The notes beneath the pieces are model-generated. The model ran no database searches. It worked only from the letters and a program-made list of their open reading frames with translations, and was not told the origin of the DNA. From Anisakis pegreffii (lineage: Eukaryota > Nematoda > Chromadorea > Rhabditida > Anisakidae): 64,000 nt of DNA. Made by a program: the position numbers and the translations under genes. Each line of letters begins with the position of its first letter. Within the stretch, counting starts at the first letter, position 1. The stretch covers positions 1 to 64,000 of the forward strand of contig JAPYMA010000943.1 of assembly GCA_035041965.1 (NCBI GenBank). The letters run 5' to 3'. Below are positions 1 to 13,400 of this stretch, one piece after another.

Positions 1-3000
1 GCATTAAGGTCACTATCTTCGAATTAACGGTGTCCTCAAGTTTGCCCAGTAGCATGGCAATTTCTTCACATCAGTAGATTCCCCAGATTTTCTAGTTTCA
101 GAAATGTATATATGTTGTCGAGCGATTTTGCTTAGTTGAGGAAATATAGATGATTTTCTGAACGTATCTCAAGTAGTTCGGCGGCGCTCGTTTCAATGCT
201 GTATGTCACTATTGATCAATGTGTGTTTTGCTATAGTGGCATTAAGGTCACTATCTTCGAATTAACGGTGTCCTCAAGTTTGCCCAGTAGCATGGCAATT
301 TCTTCACATCAGTAGATTCCCCAGATTTTCTAGTTTCAGAAATGTATATATGTTGTCGAGCGATTTTGCTTAGTTGAGGAAATATAGATGATTTTCTGAA
401 CGTATCTCAAGTAGTTCGGCGGCGCTCGTTTCAATGCTGTATGTCACTATTGATCAATGTGTGTTTTGCTATAGTGGCATTAAGGTCACTATCTTCGAAT
501 TAACGGTGTCCTCAAGTTTGCCCAGTAGCATGGCAATTTCTTCACATCAGTAGATTCCCCAGATTCTCTAGTTTCAGAAATGTATATATGTTGTCGAGCG
601 ATTTTGCTTAGTTGAGGAAATATAGATGATTTTCTGAACGTATCTCAAGTAGTTCGGCGGCGCTCGTTTCAATGCTGTATGTCACTATTGATCAATGTGT
701 GTTTTGCTATAGTGGCATTAAGGTCACTATCTTCGAATTAACGGTGTCCTCAAGTTTGCCCAGTAGCATGGCAATTTCTTCACATCAGTAGATTCCCCAG
801 ATTTTCTAGTTTCAGAAATGTATATATGTTGTCGAGCGATTTTGCTTAGTTGAGGAAATATAGATGATTTTCTGAACGTATCTCAAGTAGTTCGGCGGCG
901 CTCGTTTCAATGCTGTATGTCACTATTGATCAATGTGTGTTTTGCTATAGTGGCATTAAGGTCACTATCTTCGAAGTAACGGTGTCCTCAAGTTTGCCCA
1001 GTAGCATGGCAATTTCTTCACATCAGTAGATTCCCCAGATTTTCTAGTTTCAGAAATGTATATATGTTGTCGAGCGATTTTGCTTAGTTGAGGAAATATA
1101 GATGATTTTCTGAACGTATCTCAAGTAGTTCGGCGGCGCTCGTTTCAATGCTGTATGTCACTATTGATCAATGTGTGTTTTGCTATAGTGGCATTAAGGT
1201 CACTATCTTCGAAGTAACGGTGTCCTCAAGTTTGCCCAGTAGCATGGCAATTTCTTCACATCAGTAGATTCCCCAGATTTTCTAGTTTCAGAAATGTATA
1301 TATGTTGTCGAGCGATTTTGCTTAGTTGAGGAAATATAGATGATTTTCTGAACGTATCTCAAGTAGTTCGGCGGCGCTCGTTTCAATGCTGTATGTCACT
1401 ATTGATCAATGTGTGTTTTGCTATAGTGGCATTAAGGTCACTATCTTCGAATTAACGGTGTCCTCAAGTTTGCCCAGTAGCATGGCAATTTCTTCACATC
1501 AGTAGATTCCCCAGATTTTCTAGTTTCAGAAATGTATATATGTTGTCGAGCGATTTTGCTTAGTTGAGGAAATATAGATGATTTTCTGAACGTATCTCAA
1601 GTAGTTCGGCGGCGCTCGTTTCAATGCTGTATGTCACTATTGATCAATGTGTGTTTTGCTATAGTGGCATTAAGGTCACTATCTTCGAATTAACGGTGTC
1701 CTCAAGTTTGCCCAGTAGCATGGCAATTTCTTCACATCAGTAGATTCCCCAGATTCTCTAGTTTCAGAAATGTATATATGTTGTCGAGCGATTTTGCTTA
1801 GTTGAGGAAATATAGATGATTTTCTGAACGTATCTCAAGTAGTTCGGCGGCGCTCGTTTCAATGCTGTATGTCACTATTGATCAATGTGTGTTTTGCTAT
1901 AGTGGCATTAAGGTCACTATCTTCGAATTAACGGTGTCCTCAAGTTTGCCCAGTAGCATGGCAATTTCTTCACATCAGTAGATTCCCCAGATTCTCTAGT
2001 TTCAGAAATGTATATATGTTGTCGAGCGATTTTGTTTAGTTGAGGAAATATAGATGATTTTCTGAACGTATCTCAAGTAGTTCGGCGGCGCTCGTTTCAA
2101 TGCTGTATGTCACTATTGATCAATGTGTGTTTTGCTATAGTGGCATTAAGGTCACTATCTTCGAATTAACGGTGTCCTCAAGTTTGCCCAGTAGCATGGC
2201 AATTTCTTCACATCAGTAGATTCCCCAGATTCTCTAGTTTCAGAAATGTATATATGTTGTCGAGCGATTTTGCTTAGTTGAGGAAATATAGATGATTTTC
2301 TGAACGTATCTCAAGTAGTTCGGCGGCGCTCGTTTCAATGCTGTATGTCACTATTGATCAATGTGTGTTTTGCTATAGTGGCATTAAGGTCACTATCTTC
2401 GAATTAACGGTGTCCTCAAGTTTGCCCAGTAGCATGGCAATTTCTTCACATCAGTAGATTCCCCAGATTTTCTAGTTTCAGAAATGTATATATGTTGTCG
2501 AGCGATTTTGCTTAGTTGAGGAAATATAGATGATTTTCTGAACGTATCTCAAGTAGTTCGGCGGCGCTCGTTTCAATGCTGTATGTCACTATTGATCAAT
2601 GTGTGTTTTGCTATAGTGGCATTAAGGTCACTATCTTCGAATTAACGGTGTCCTCAAGTTTGCCCAGTAGCATGGCAATTTCTTCACATCAGTAGATTCC
2701 CCAGATTTTCTAGTTTCAGAAATGTATATATGTTGTCGAGCGATTTTGCTTAGTTGAGGAAATATAGATGATTTTCTGAACGTATCTCAAGTAGTTCGGC
2801 GGCGCTCGTTTCAATGCTGTATGTCACTATTGATCAATGTGTGTTTTGCTATAGTGGCATTAAGGTCACTATCTTCGAATTAACGGTGTCCTCAAGTTTG
2901 CCCAGTAGCATGGCAATTTCTTCACATCAGTAGATTCCCCAGATTCTCTAGTTTCAGAAATGTATATATGTTGTCGAGCGATTTTGCTTAGTTGAGGAAA

Positions 3001-6000
3001 TATAGATGATTTTCTGAACGTATCTCAAGTAGTTCGGCGGCGCTCGTTTCAATGCTGTATGTCACTATTGATCAATGTGTGTTTTGCTATAGTGGCATTA
3101 AGGTCACTATCTTCGAAGTAACGGTGTCCTCAAGTTTCCCCAGTAGCATGGCAATTTCTTCACATCAGTAGATTCCCCAGATTTTCTAGTTTCAGAAATG
3201 TATATATGTTGTCGAGCGATTTTGCTTAGTTGAGGAAATATAGATGATTTTCTGAACGTATCTCAAGTAGTTCGGCGGCGCTCGTTTCAATGCTGTATGT
3301 CACTATTGATCAATGTGTGTTTTGCTATAGTGGCATTAAGGTCACTATCTTCGAATTAACGGTGTCCTCAAGTTTGCCCAGTAGCATGGCAATTTCTTCA
3401 CATCAGTAGATTCCCCAGATTCTCTAGTTTCAGAAATGTATATATGTTGTCGAGCGATTTTGCTTAGTTGAGGAAATATAGATGATTTTCTGAACGTATC
3501 TCAAGTAGTTCGGCGGCGCTCGTTTCAATGCTGTATGTCACTATTGATCAATGTGTGTTTTGCTATAGTGGCATTAAGGTCACTATCTTCGAATTAACGG
3601 TGTCCTCAAGTTTGCCCAGTAGCATGGCAATTTCTTCACATCAGTAGATTCCCCAGATTTTCTAGTTTCAGAAATGTATATATGTTGTCGAGCGATTTTG
3701 CTTAGTTGAGGAAATATAGATGATTTTCTGAACGTATCTCAAGTAGTTCGGCGGCGCTCGTTTCAATGCTGTATGTCACTATTGATCAATGTGTGTTTTG
3801 CTATAGTGGCATTAAGGTCACTATCTTCGAATTAACGGTGTCCTCAAGTTTGCCCAGTAGCATGGCAATTTCTTCACATCAGTAGATTCCCCAGATTCTC
3901 TAGTTTCAGAAATGTATATATGTTGTCGAGCGATTTTGCTTAGTTGAGGAAATATAGATGATTTTCTGAACGTATCTCAAGTAGTTCGGCGGCGCTCGTT
4001 TCAATGCTGTATGTCACTATTGATCAATGTGTGTTTTGCTATAGTGGCATTAAGGTCACTATCTTCGAATTAACGGTGTCCTCAAGTTTGCCCAGTAGCA
4101 TGGCAATTTCTTCACATCAGTAGATTCCCCAGATTTTCTAGTTTCAGAAATGTATATATGTTGTCGAGCGATTTTGCTTAGTTGAGGAAATATAGATGAT
4201 TTTCTGAACGTATCTCAAGTAGTTCGGCGGCGCTCGTTTCAATGCTGTATGTCACTATTGATCAATGTGTGTTTTGCTATAGTGGCATTAAGGTCACTAT
4301 CTTCGAATTAACGGTGTCCTCAAGTTTGCCCAGTAGCATGGCAATTTCTTCACATCAGTAGATTCCCCAGATTCTCTAGTTTCAGAAATGTATATATGTT
4401 GTCGAGCGATTTTGCTTAGTTGAGGAAATATAGATGATTTTCTGAACGTATCTCAAGTAGTTCGGCGGCGCTCGTTTCAATGCTGTATGTCACTATTGAT
4501 CAATGTGTGTTTTGCTATAGTGGCATTAAGGTCACTATCTTCGAATTAACGGTGTCCTCAAGTTTGCCCAGTAGCATGGCAATTTCTTCACATCAGTAGA
4601 TTCCCCAGATTTTCTAGTTTCAGAAATGTATATATGTTGTCGAGCGATTTTGCTTAGTTGAGGAAATATAGATGATTTTCTGAACGTATCTCAAGTAGTT
4701 CGGCGGCGCTCGTTTCAATGCTGTATGTCACTATTGATCAATGTGTGTTTTGCTATAGTGGCATTAAGGTCACTATCTTCGAATTAACGGTGTCCTCAAG
4801 TTTGCCCAGTAGCATGGCAATTTCTTCACATCAGTAGATTCCCCAGATTCTCTAGTTTCAGAAATGTATATATGTTGTCGAGCGATTTTGCTTAGTTGAG
4901 GAAATATAGATGATTTTCTGAACGTATCTCAAGTAGTTCGGCGGCGCTCGTTTCAATGCTGTATGTCACTATTGATCAATGTGTGTTTTGCTATAGTGGC
5001 ATTAAGGTCACTATCTTCGAATTAACGGTGTCCTCAAGTTTGCCCAGTAGCATGGCAATTTCTTCACATCAGTAGATTCCCCAGATTCTCTAGTTTCAGA
5101 AATGTATATATGTTGTCGAGCGATTTTGCTTAGTTGAGGAAATATAGATGATTTTCTGAACGTATCTCAAGTAGTTCGGCGGCGCTCGTTTCAATGCTGT
5201 ATGTCACTATTGATCAATGTGTGTTTTGCTATAGTGGCATTAAGGTCACTATCTTCGAATTAACGGTGTCCTCAAGTTTGCCCAGTAGCATGGCAATTTC
5301 TTCACATCAGTAGATTCCCCAGATTCTCTAGTTTCAGAAATGTATATATGTTGTCGAGCGATTTTGCTTAGTTGAGGAAATATAGATGATTTTCTGAACG
5401 TATCTCAAGTAGTTCGGCGGCGCTCGTTTCAATGCTGTATGTCACTATTGATCAATGTGTGTTTTGCTATAGTGGCATTAAGGTCACTATCTTCGAATTA
5501 ACGGTGTCCTCAAGTTTGCCCAGTAGCATGGCAATTTCTTCACATCAGTAGATTCCCCAGATTTTCTAGTTTCAGAAATGTATATATGTTGTCGAGCGAT
5601 TTTGCTTAGTTGAGGAAATATAGATGATTTTCTGAACGTATCTCAAGTAGTTCGGCGGCGCTCGTTTCAATGCTGTATGTCACTATTGATCAATGTGTGT
5701 TTTGCTATAGTGGCATTAAGGTCACTATCTTCGAAGTAACGGTGTCCTCAAGTTTGCCCAGTAGCATGGCAATTTCTTCACATCAGTAGATTCCCCAGAT
5801 TTTCTAGTTTCAGAAATGTATATATGTTGTCGAGCGATTTTGCTTAGTTGAGGAAATATAGATGATTTTCTGAACGTATCTCAAGTAGTTCGGCGGCGCT
5901 CGTTTCAATGCTGTATGTCACTATTGATCAATGTGTGTTTTGCTATAGTGGCATTAAGGTCACTATCTTCGAAGTAACGGTGTCCTCAAGTTTGCCCAGT

Positions 6001-6727
6001 AGCATGGCAATTTCTTCACATCAGTAGATTCCCCAGATTTTCTAGTTTCAGAAATGTATATATGTTGTCGAGCGATTTTGCTTAGTTGAGGAAATATAGA
6101 TGATTTTCTGAACGTATCTCAAGTAGTTCGGCGGCGCTCGTTTCAATGCTGTATGTCACTATTGATCAATGTGTGTTTTGCTATAGTGGCATTAAGGTCA
6201 CTATCTTCGAATTAACGGTGTCCTCAAGTTTGCCCAGTAGCATGGCAATTTCTTCACATCAGTAGATTCCCCAGATTCTCTAGTTTCAGAAATGTATATA
6301 TGTTGTCGAGCGATTTTGCTTAGTTGAGGAAATATAGATGATTTTCTGAACGTATCTCAAGTAGTTCGGCGGCGCTCGTTTCAATGCTGTATGTCACTAT
6401 TGATCAATGTGTGTTTTGCTATAGTGGCATTAAGGTCACTATCTTCGAACTAACGGTGTCCTCAAGTTTGCCCAGTAGCATGGCAATTTCTTCACATCAG
6501 TAGATTCCCCAGATTCTCTAGTTTCAGAAATGTATATATGTTGTCGAGCGATTTTGCTTAGTTGAGGAAATATAGATGATTTTCTGAACGTATCTCAAGT
6601 AGTTCGGCGGCGCTCGTTTCAATGCTGTATGTCACTATTGATCAATGTGTGTTTTGCTATAGTGGCATTAAGGTCACTATCTTCGATCTAACGGTGTCCT
6701 CAAGTTTACCCAACCACATGGCATTTT
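1..6727. repeat. 238-bp satellite array, 28 full units plus a degenerate end
   Basis: Units beginning GCATTAAGGTCACTATCTTC recur at 1, 239, 477, 715 and so on to 6665. The spacing is exactly 238 bp, and 28 x 238 = 6664. Units are nearly identical. The main variable sites are AATT/AAGT (once AACT) after TCTTCG and a T/C in GATTYTCTAG, plus rare single changes such as TTTCCCCAG near 3137. Unit 29 starts at 6665, diverges within about 30 bp and is lost by about 6727. The array runs off the left edge, so its full length is unknown. Each unit carries the 10-bp palindrome ATTGATCAAT and an inverted pair ATAGTG/CACTAT. No long open frame crosses it. It is satellite DNA and not CRISPR, because there are no unique spacers. 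Confidence 0.97.
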
Positions 6728-7486
6728 CTTGTGCTTTTTTTGGTACCGTTGATCTTGATTTTGTCCAGAAAGAAAGTTTGAATTACTCCAATACATAAGC
6801 CAATTGCCACTGTTGAACATTACCACTGATCACGCCAAGCGACGTAAGAGAACAATTGGTGTCAGTATTTAATGCAGATTTTTATGATTCTCAATGTCAT
6901 CTACGAGATGGTATATATCATGATCATGAAGATTGCTGGTCAGATGGATAACAATCCCTATTATTTCTTGAACTTTTGCACTTAAAGAGAAATAAATAAT
7001 CTCGAGCGTATCTCTGTTGCTGCCTCTTCTACACATTCAGTTTGATTCTCCTGGATCTGCGCTACAAAACTATATATAGACTGACTGCTTTATTCCCTTT
7101 CAATGGGTAAGAAATCCACATTTCTGAATACCTCTCAAGTAAAAATTAGATTTTCATCAGTTGGCGAACTGTTACTCTTGGCGAATTGTGTGCTTATGGT
7201 GTTTCTTTGGGTGACGTTGCAATTGACAGCGATGAACCAATCAGCGTGTCACACACTCGATTCTCTCCGTATTTCGTCAGTTTTAATTCTATGAACGTTT
7301 TGCGACGGTTTCATTTTCGATAGGTGAATATTTATTTAGTGATGCCGATGTTTTGTTCGTATTATTTGGGACAATTTTCACGTAGATTTGTCTCTTCGAC
7401 ATACTTTTAATGAGCGAATGTATAATTCAATGAAATTTTGTTTGCAGTTTTCAAATCTTGGTATATACACACAAGAGGCGAAGGTA
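6728..7486 (+). promoter_or_regulatory. Upstream region of pdi-3 with promoter-like motifs and a 5'-leader splice acceptor
   Basis: This unique sequence lies between the satellite and the pdi-3 start codon. It has a TATATATA stretch at 7071-7078, a TGACGTTG motif at 7212-7219, a CCAAT box at 7237-7241, and a strong splice acceptor TTTGCAG ending at 7446. That acceptor lies 40 bp before the ATG. It could join an untranslated first exon or receive a trans-spliced leader, as nematode genes often do. The motifs are seen in the sequence; their roles are inferred. A short open frame at 7103-7294 shows no recognisable protein features. Confidence 0.4.
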
Positions 7487-10400
7487 ATGTTCAGGGAACT
7501 CGTCGTGTTTGCGAGCGTTGTGGCGCTTGCATTGGCCAGTGACGTGTTGGAATTTAAGGATTCAGATTTCGAAGAGAAAGTCAAAGGACACGAAGTACTC
7601 CTAGTCGAATTCTTTGCACCATGGTGAGGGAATTCACGACTCAATAGGATGATTAGTTTTTCGGGAAAGTGAAAAGTTTCCCTTTTCCAGGTTTATGTCT
7701 GGAAAAGTTTCCAAGACCTAGTTGATTGAAATTTGATAAATATGATCTGTTATCGTAAAGGTTTCCCAAATTTTTATAATGATATCTAATTCATATATTG
7801 TTGATTTTCAAGTTTTCGTCCTAAAAGTTGTTTTGATTCGGCAAAAATTGATTATAATTTTAAACTTCACTGTATCCCATTAGTGTAACATAAGGCAAAT
7901 AAGATGTTGAAAATAATTTTTGAAAGAAGTATAAGATATCAGTTTCGAGACATAAAATAACTGAGTGAAGATTGGCAGATGCTGTGACCTTTCAGTATTT
8001 ATTTGTATGGTGTTTGACAAGGTCATTTTATCAATTATTTTCATCGGTCGTTGTTCCATCTCGAGAATGAAACGCAAGAACTGTTCTGCCATATTATAAT
8101 GTTCCTCTTATACGCGCGCACACTTTATTGTTTAAGGAAAGTATTACTGATTAAATTTGATCTCTAAATTGAACAATTTTTAAAAAGATATCCAAATAAA
8201 TTAAGACGAAGACTGCTGAATGATAAGGAATTAGTTTATTCATTATGATATCTCATCATGAGGCTACAACCGATCTGGATTTCTGGATTGGTTTTTAAAA
8301 GATTTTTGATGAGCGATACCGTTTGATGAGGATGAATGCAGGTTATAAGCGATGAAGAAGATTTTTTAAGTTAATTCTCAGATTGGTTTGCATTATGGAA
8401 TAGAATCATTGTGATGGTAATATATGATACTGAATATTTGCATTGAAATGAAGATTTGATGATGTATTCATTTGAGGTGTGGTCATTGTAAGCGTTTAGC
8501 ACCAGAATATGAGAAGGCTGCAACGAAACTAAAAACCAACGATCCACCAGTGGGGCTTGCAAAGGTTTTATCGTTTACATTTTTCGATTTTATTCATTCA
8601 GTTTCGTTTATTCAGGTGCCATATTTTGTGAAAGATGAGTTTTGTTTATTCAGCTTAATCGGGCATTTATATTTGAATTGAGCTTGCCTTGATACAATTA
8701 TCGCTGAATGTGCAAAGTATCCCAAATTGTTATCGTAATATCGGGAGGATAAAATATTTATGTGGCCATGCTTATATTCAGCGGCTGCATGCATAATTTT
8801 TTGTGTCTGTAAAATAAAGAAATATTGAGACGAGACGTTGAAAATGAACGTGAAACGATATAAGGATGTGAATAGTGGTATTGTGAAATGATCGAAAAGC
8901 GTTAAGCTTGACCGCGAGTTTTGGACGTGGAATAGATTTGTTTTAGAGCATTTACGACAACAGTACAGACCGTTTTTGTGCTAATATCATTGGCCAGGAA
9001 AGTTGAGAATAAAACTGATGTTGTAGTGATTGCTTTTGTTGGAAGAAACAAAATGGAATGCATGGTTGATTGTAAGAATATTTTTTGTTTGTTCGTTGGT
9101 GGACAGTTTTTGATGTTATGTGCAAGTGAAGTTTTTTGTGGGGAGTAAATGAAGTAAAGTGATGTGAGGTGGAACACTTTGAAGTGTGCGCAATTTAGGT
9201 GGATTGTACAGCCGAGACAAAAACTTGTGGTAAATATGGTGTTAGCGGTTTTCCAACGTTGAAAATCTTCCGAAATGGCGTGTTCGCACAAGACTATGAC
9301 GGACCACGAGAAGCGGAAGGTATTGTCAAGTACATGCGAGGACAAGCTGGACCGTCAGCAGTGGAATTGAAGAGTTATGAGCAGTTTGAGAAGTTCGTCG
9401 ACACTGATGAAATGAGTGTCGTTGGTGAGTCGTCTTCAGTGTTTATTTCGTGATTTAGTTTTTTAATTTAATGTTTTTTAGTCATTTGTTTATTGTTCAT
9501 CAACTTGATGTTCTTTCTGTTTTTTCCATGTGCGTATTAATAATTTCATTTATTGATGTGGATTAATTTAATTGATTCTAATTGAACGCGAATATGAAAG
9601 TGTCTTGGGATTATTGGGAAATACGTGTTGTGTTATGAGCGAGGTGGCAAGAGGGAGTCTCTTATTGTGATGTTTCAATTTTGTGGGGATGAAGGGAAGG
9701 TTTTTAAAGTTTATATGAACCTTGGAAGAAGACTCGACTGTGCCGTGGTCATGGTATTTATCAGGAGAAATCAGAGCTCAGAAGAATGGATAGCAATGAG
9801 AGTGAAACGTTTTCGACAGAAGATTTGTGTTTGGTCAGGAAGCGCGTTTGGGTAAATATAATAACTAGAGTTAAGAATAAGATTTCTAGGTGTTATTCTC
9901 TGGATCGAATGAGAAGGTAGTTCACGGTATGTTGTGGAAAGAATTTAGGTGGAAATTGTTTTGATGTAGGAAAAAGATTTTTGTGATATGATGGAAAATT
10001 TGTTTGTAATCATTGTGAGCAATTTTATTTGGAAAAGGGAATCAGTAGTTCTGGATTGTTGGTGTATGATTGATAGTTTAAATGCACGAACCTGCGTGCA
10101 GATTAGTGCATTTATAGGGTAGGGATAATTTTATATTTCATGTGTATTTTATAAATAGTAGATGAATGGACGTTTTACAGTGATGAGTATGCATGGCGAC
10201 GAATTTTTTGTGTTATTGATGAATGAATTGAATGTGAAGTAGTGCGTTTTGGTACGATAAATTCATGGAGTGTATTAGGAAGAGTTTGAATTTATTGTAG
10301 AGATGGATAGAAGGGGAAAATAGTGAAGTTTCGAACGAGAGTAGTGGAATATAAAGTTGCGATCGATTGAGTTTAAATGGAGCGAGCTTGTTGAATAGAT

Positions 10401-13400
10401 GAAGCATTGGTAGCATTTGTATGTGTGTGTTTGTATGTGTGTGCATAGAAGAGGGTACATGGATGGATGGATTATACGTTTATATTTTGATGATATCTAT
10501 TTTGGGGTGATTATGAATGAACGTACACATGGTTTTTATAGAAATGGCACTGAGAGATGGTATCTGAAATTGGTGAGAGGGAAGAAATGAATTTGAAATG
10601 TTGTTTGAGATAAGTTAATGATGCGTTGTTGACAGTTGATGGTGATAAGAAAGAAGGCACTGATGTTGATAGTTAAATGGGTGATCAATAGAAGAGCGAA
10701 GATTATGAAGTGAAGATAGTGTGGTATCCGATGATGGAATATTACTAAGATGTTGTCATTTCGGATGAATTTTGAAAGATGATCAGCATTTGTGAATGTT
10801 TACTTGAGTCTGTTATCAGTAAATTGAAGTGGTGTGCTGCGATGATATTAGATAATTGATCAGTGTTCAACACAGTGTTATGACCGTTCTTATCAGTATG
10901 AAGGGTATTTGTGTTATTGTTATAGAATGAGTTGTTGGTGTTTGAATAGAGTGGTTTGAAGGAGGCAATTCTTGATTGTACCGTAGTTGATTGAGCAAAT
11001 AATGAATGTGTAACGATTAGGATTTGGAATGGGTTGATATTGGATTTTAATGCGGTGTGGCGATGGTGATATGATGTGTGTTTGCATGCGTGAGTGTGTG
11101 TGTGTTTTTCTGTTTGCGTATGAAGGAAAAGGGCATGATAGGTGTGGAGTGAGATCATGCACGTAATTGTTAATGCATGGAGGAAGATGTGCAGTGAACG
11201 AATGAATCAAATAAGTTGGTGTATAGTTGTTTCATTCAGTTTAATAGATGGAAAGAATCGGTGGTTTTAATCTGGCAACGTAAAGGATTGATCGAGAGAA
11301 GGAAAGATGTTGATGGTGGCATAGATGAGTGGAGGACATCTGACAGAAGATAGATTGTTTGGTTGGTTGTGTTTAGAGAAGGATGCTAGGGAAGAAGAAG
11401 TAACTAACAGACTGTGCGCAGAATCGTGCAGTCAGTCCAGTTTGCAAAACGGGTTTTGCATGAGCGATATGGATGGATGAGTGAATGGCGTGTGTGAGAA
11501 GAAATGCGGTGGATATGAGTAGGATTAGATAAGGTATATCTGATTTGTTGTGGGTATACATTTGGATATTTGTAACGGTTAGATAGTGCATGGTGATTGT
11601 TGTGTGTGCGTGTGTATGTGTGCTGGCTGTTCTATTCTGTTCTGTTTTTAAATGTCCGATTATCTATCTCGTCCTTATGTTTTGTTAGTTCTAATGATGA
11701 CTCACTCACGGGATCGATTTGATATTTTCATTTTTATTAGTGTTTTATCGATAGATAGATAGATCATTCGATCGGTATTTGTTGTCAAGGGAAGGGCAGA
11801 TAGTCAGTCAGGGAATGAGTGAGTTGTGCACTCTCTCTGCATTGTGCGTGCTTTTTAATCAGCAAATTTTTGGAAGGGTAGAAGGAAAATGATTACACTC
11901 TATCTATTCGTTTTGTTCAAATCTATTCTGTTTCTGTTCTTTGGATGGAAAAAAAGTTATGCTTATCTTATACGTCGTAAACGTACGTATATATCATCGT
12001 AATGAAAGCGTAGAATTTTTGATGAAATGCTTAGGGCGCGTGTGTGTATGAGTGAATGAAAGCGTATGTATGTTGGTTGTATCTGGGAGGTCTCTATGTG
12101 GCTTGTAACACAACAGATATGTTGTGTTGGTTGTTTCGTTTGCGTGTGTCCTTTTGGGTGGTGGTGTGCCTGCCTTGGAAGCTGTTCAGAACGAGTTTTT
12201 AGATGGTGGTGGTGTCCTTGTTCTCATGTTTGCACGATACACTTACTCACTCACTCACTTCGTATTGCTGTAGTGGTTGGTGAACGATCTGTTTCGTCCG
12301 ATTAGACTGACGTTAATAGATAGCTGAGCTTGTTGTCTATACCAACTGACAACTTGCATCTCATCACCCTTGCATCCATCTGCCATCTGCCCGTGCGAGC
12401 GAATTGAATTGAACAAACGACGACAAGCAAGCAACCGACTAGGCAGGCAGCAACAGTATTGATTTTAGCTTTTAGTTGTTTCAGTCAGTTTTGTATCAAT
12501 GCCTAAAAGCCCTCTCATCGGAACACGTTCTTTTGGTTGTTATGTTGTAATTGTTGAGTTGAATGTGCTATGCCACTTGTTTCTTGTTTGAGATTTAGTC
12601 GAACGCTTAGGACTATGCTTGTTAGTTTTGTGGAAAGAAATTTTTGGCAGTAGGAGTAGTAGTAGTAGATAATGGTTTGTGTAAGATCGGGAATGCGATT
12701 ACGGATAGCGAAGGGAGTTTTTGTATCAGTTAATTGGGAAGATTTAGGTGAAGTAGCGAAAAGAAGGGCTGTTTTGGGAAGTTGAGGAGATTGAATCTGG
12801 GATGATTTGAGAGAAATGTGCAGATTTGGATAAGAAAGGGTACAGTTTTGGGTTGTTTCGAAGCAGGATTTGCTTCGTAGCGAAGAAAGTAGATTCCGAG
12901 GAGATGGATATGTAATCGTAATGAATGAATAATGTTTTCGGATGAGAGTTTTTTAGTTGTGGTGACAAGCGAAAAGGAGGGTTTTTCTTGTTGAGAAGTC
13001 TTATCATCAGGTGATGGAGGAATTTTTTGATGTTGACTTTCGCAAATGAGGATGAGAATGGAAGACTCCGGGTTGGATTTGAGTTTTTAAAGTTTTGAAG
13101 TTAAATTTTTTAAATGGCATAAGACTTCATTCGGTTTTGTGATATTGTTTTTGTAGAATTATGATCGCAAAATGTTGCTTGCCTTGTGGAGAAATTACCT
13201 GGGTTGGCAAGCAGGCTATCAAACGTTTGTAACGTTGCTGGCCACAAGGCTCGCGTCTCCGTCCGTGCACATTGTTTTAGCCTCAGTTTACGCCACCCTG
13301 GTGATAGGAAAGAAGACGGGGAAATAGTGGTGCTTGGCGTTTTGTAATTTTGATGATTTTTGCATTTTGTAATGAAGAATGTGCGTAAGTATGTATGTAT

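Noticed and set aside
1..6727. Possible CRISPR-type array
   Set aside because: The 238-bp units are identical along their whole length, with no short repeats separated by unique spacers.
7103..7294. Short hydrophobic open frame before pdi-3
   Set aside because: It lies in the probable promoter/leader region, has no family features and is not in a splice arrangement with pdi-3.
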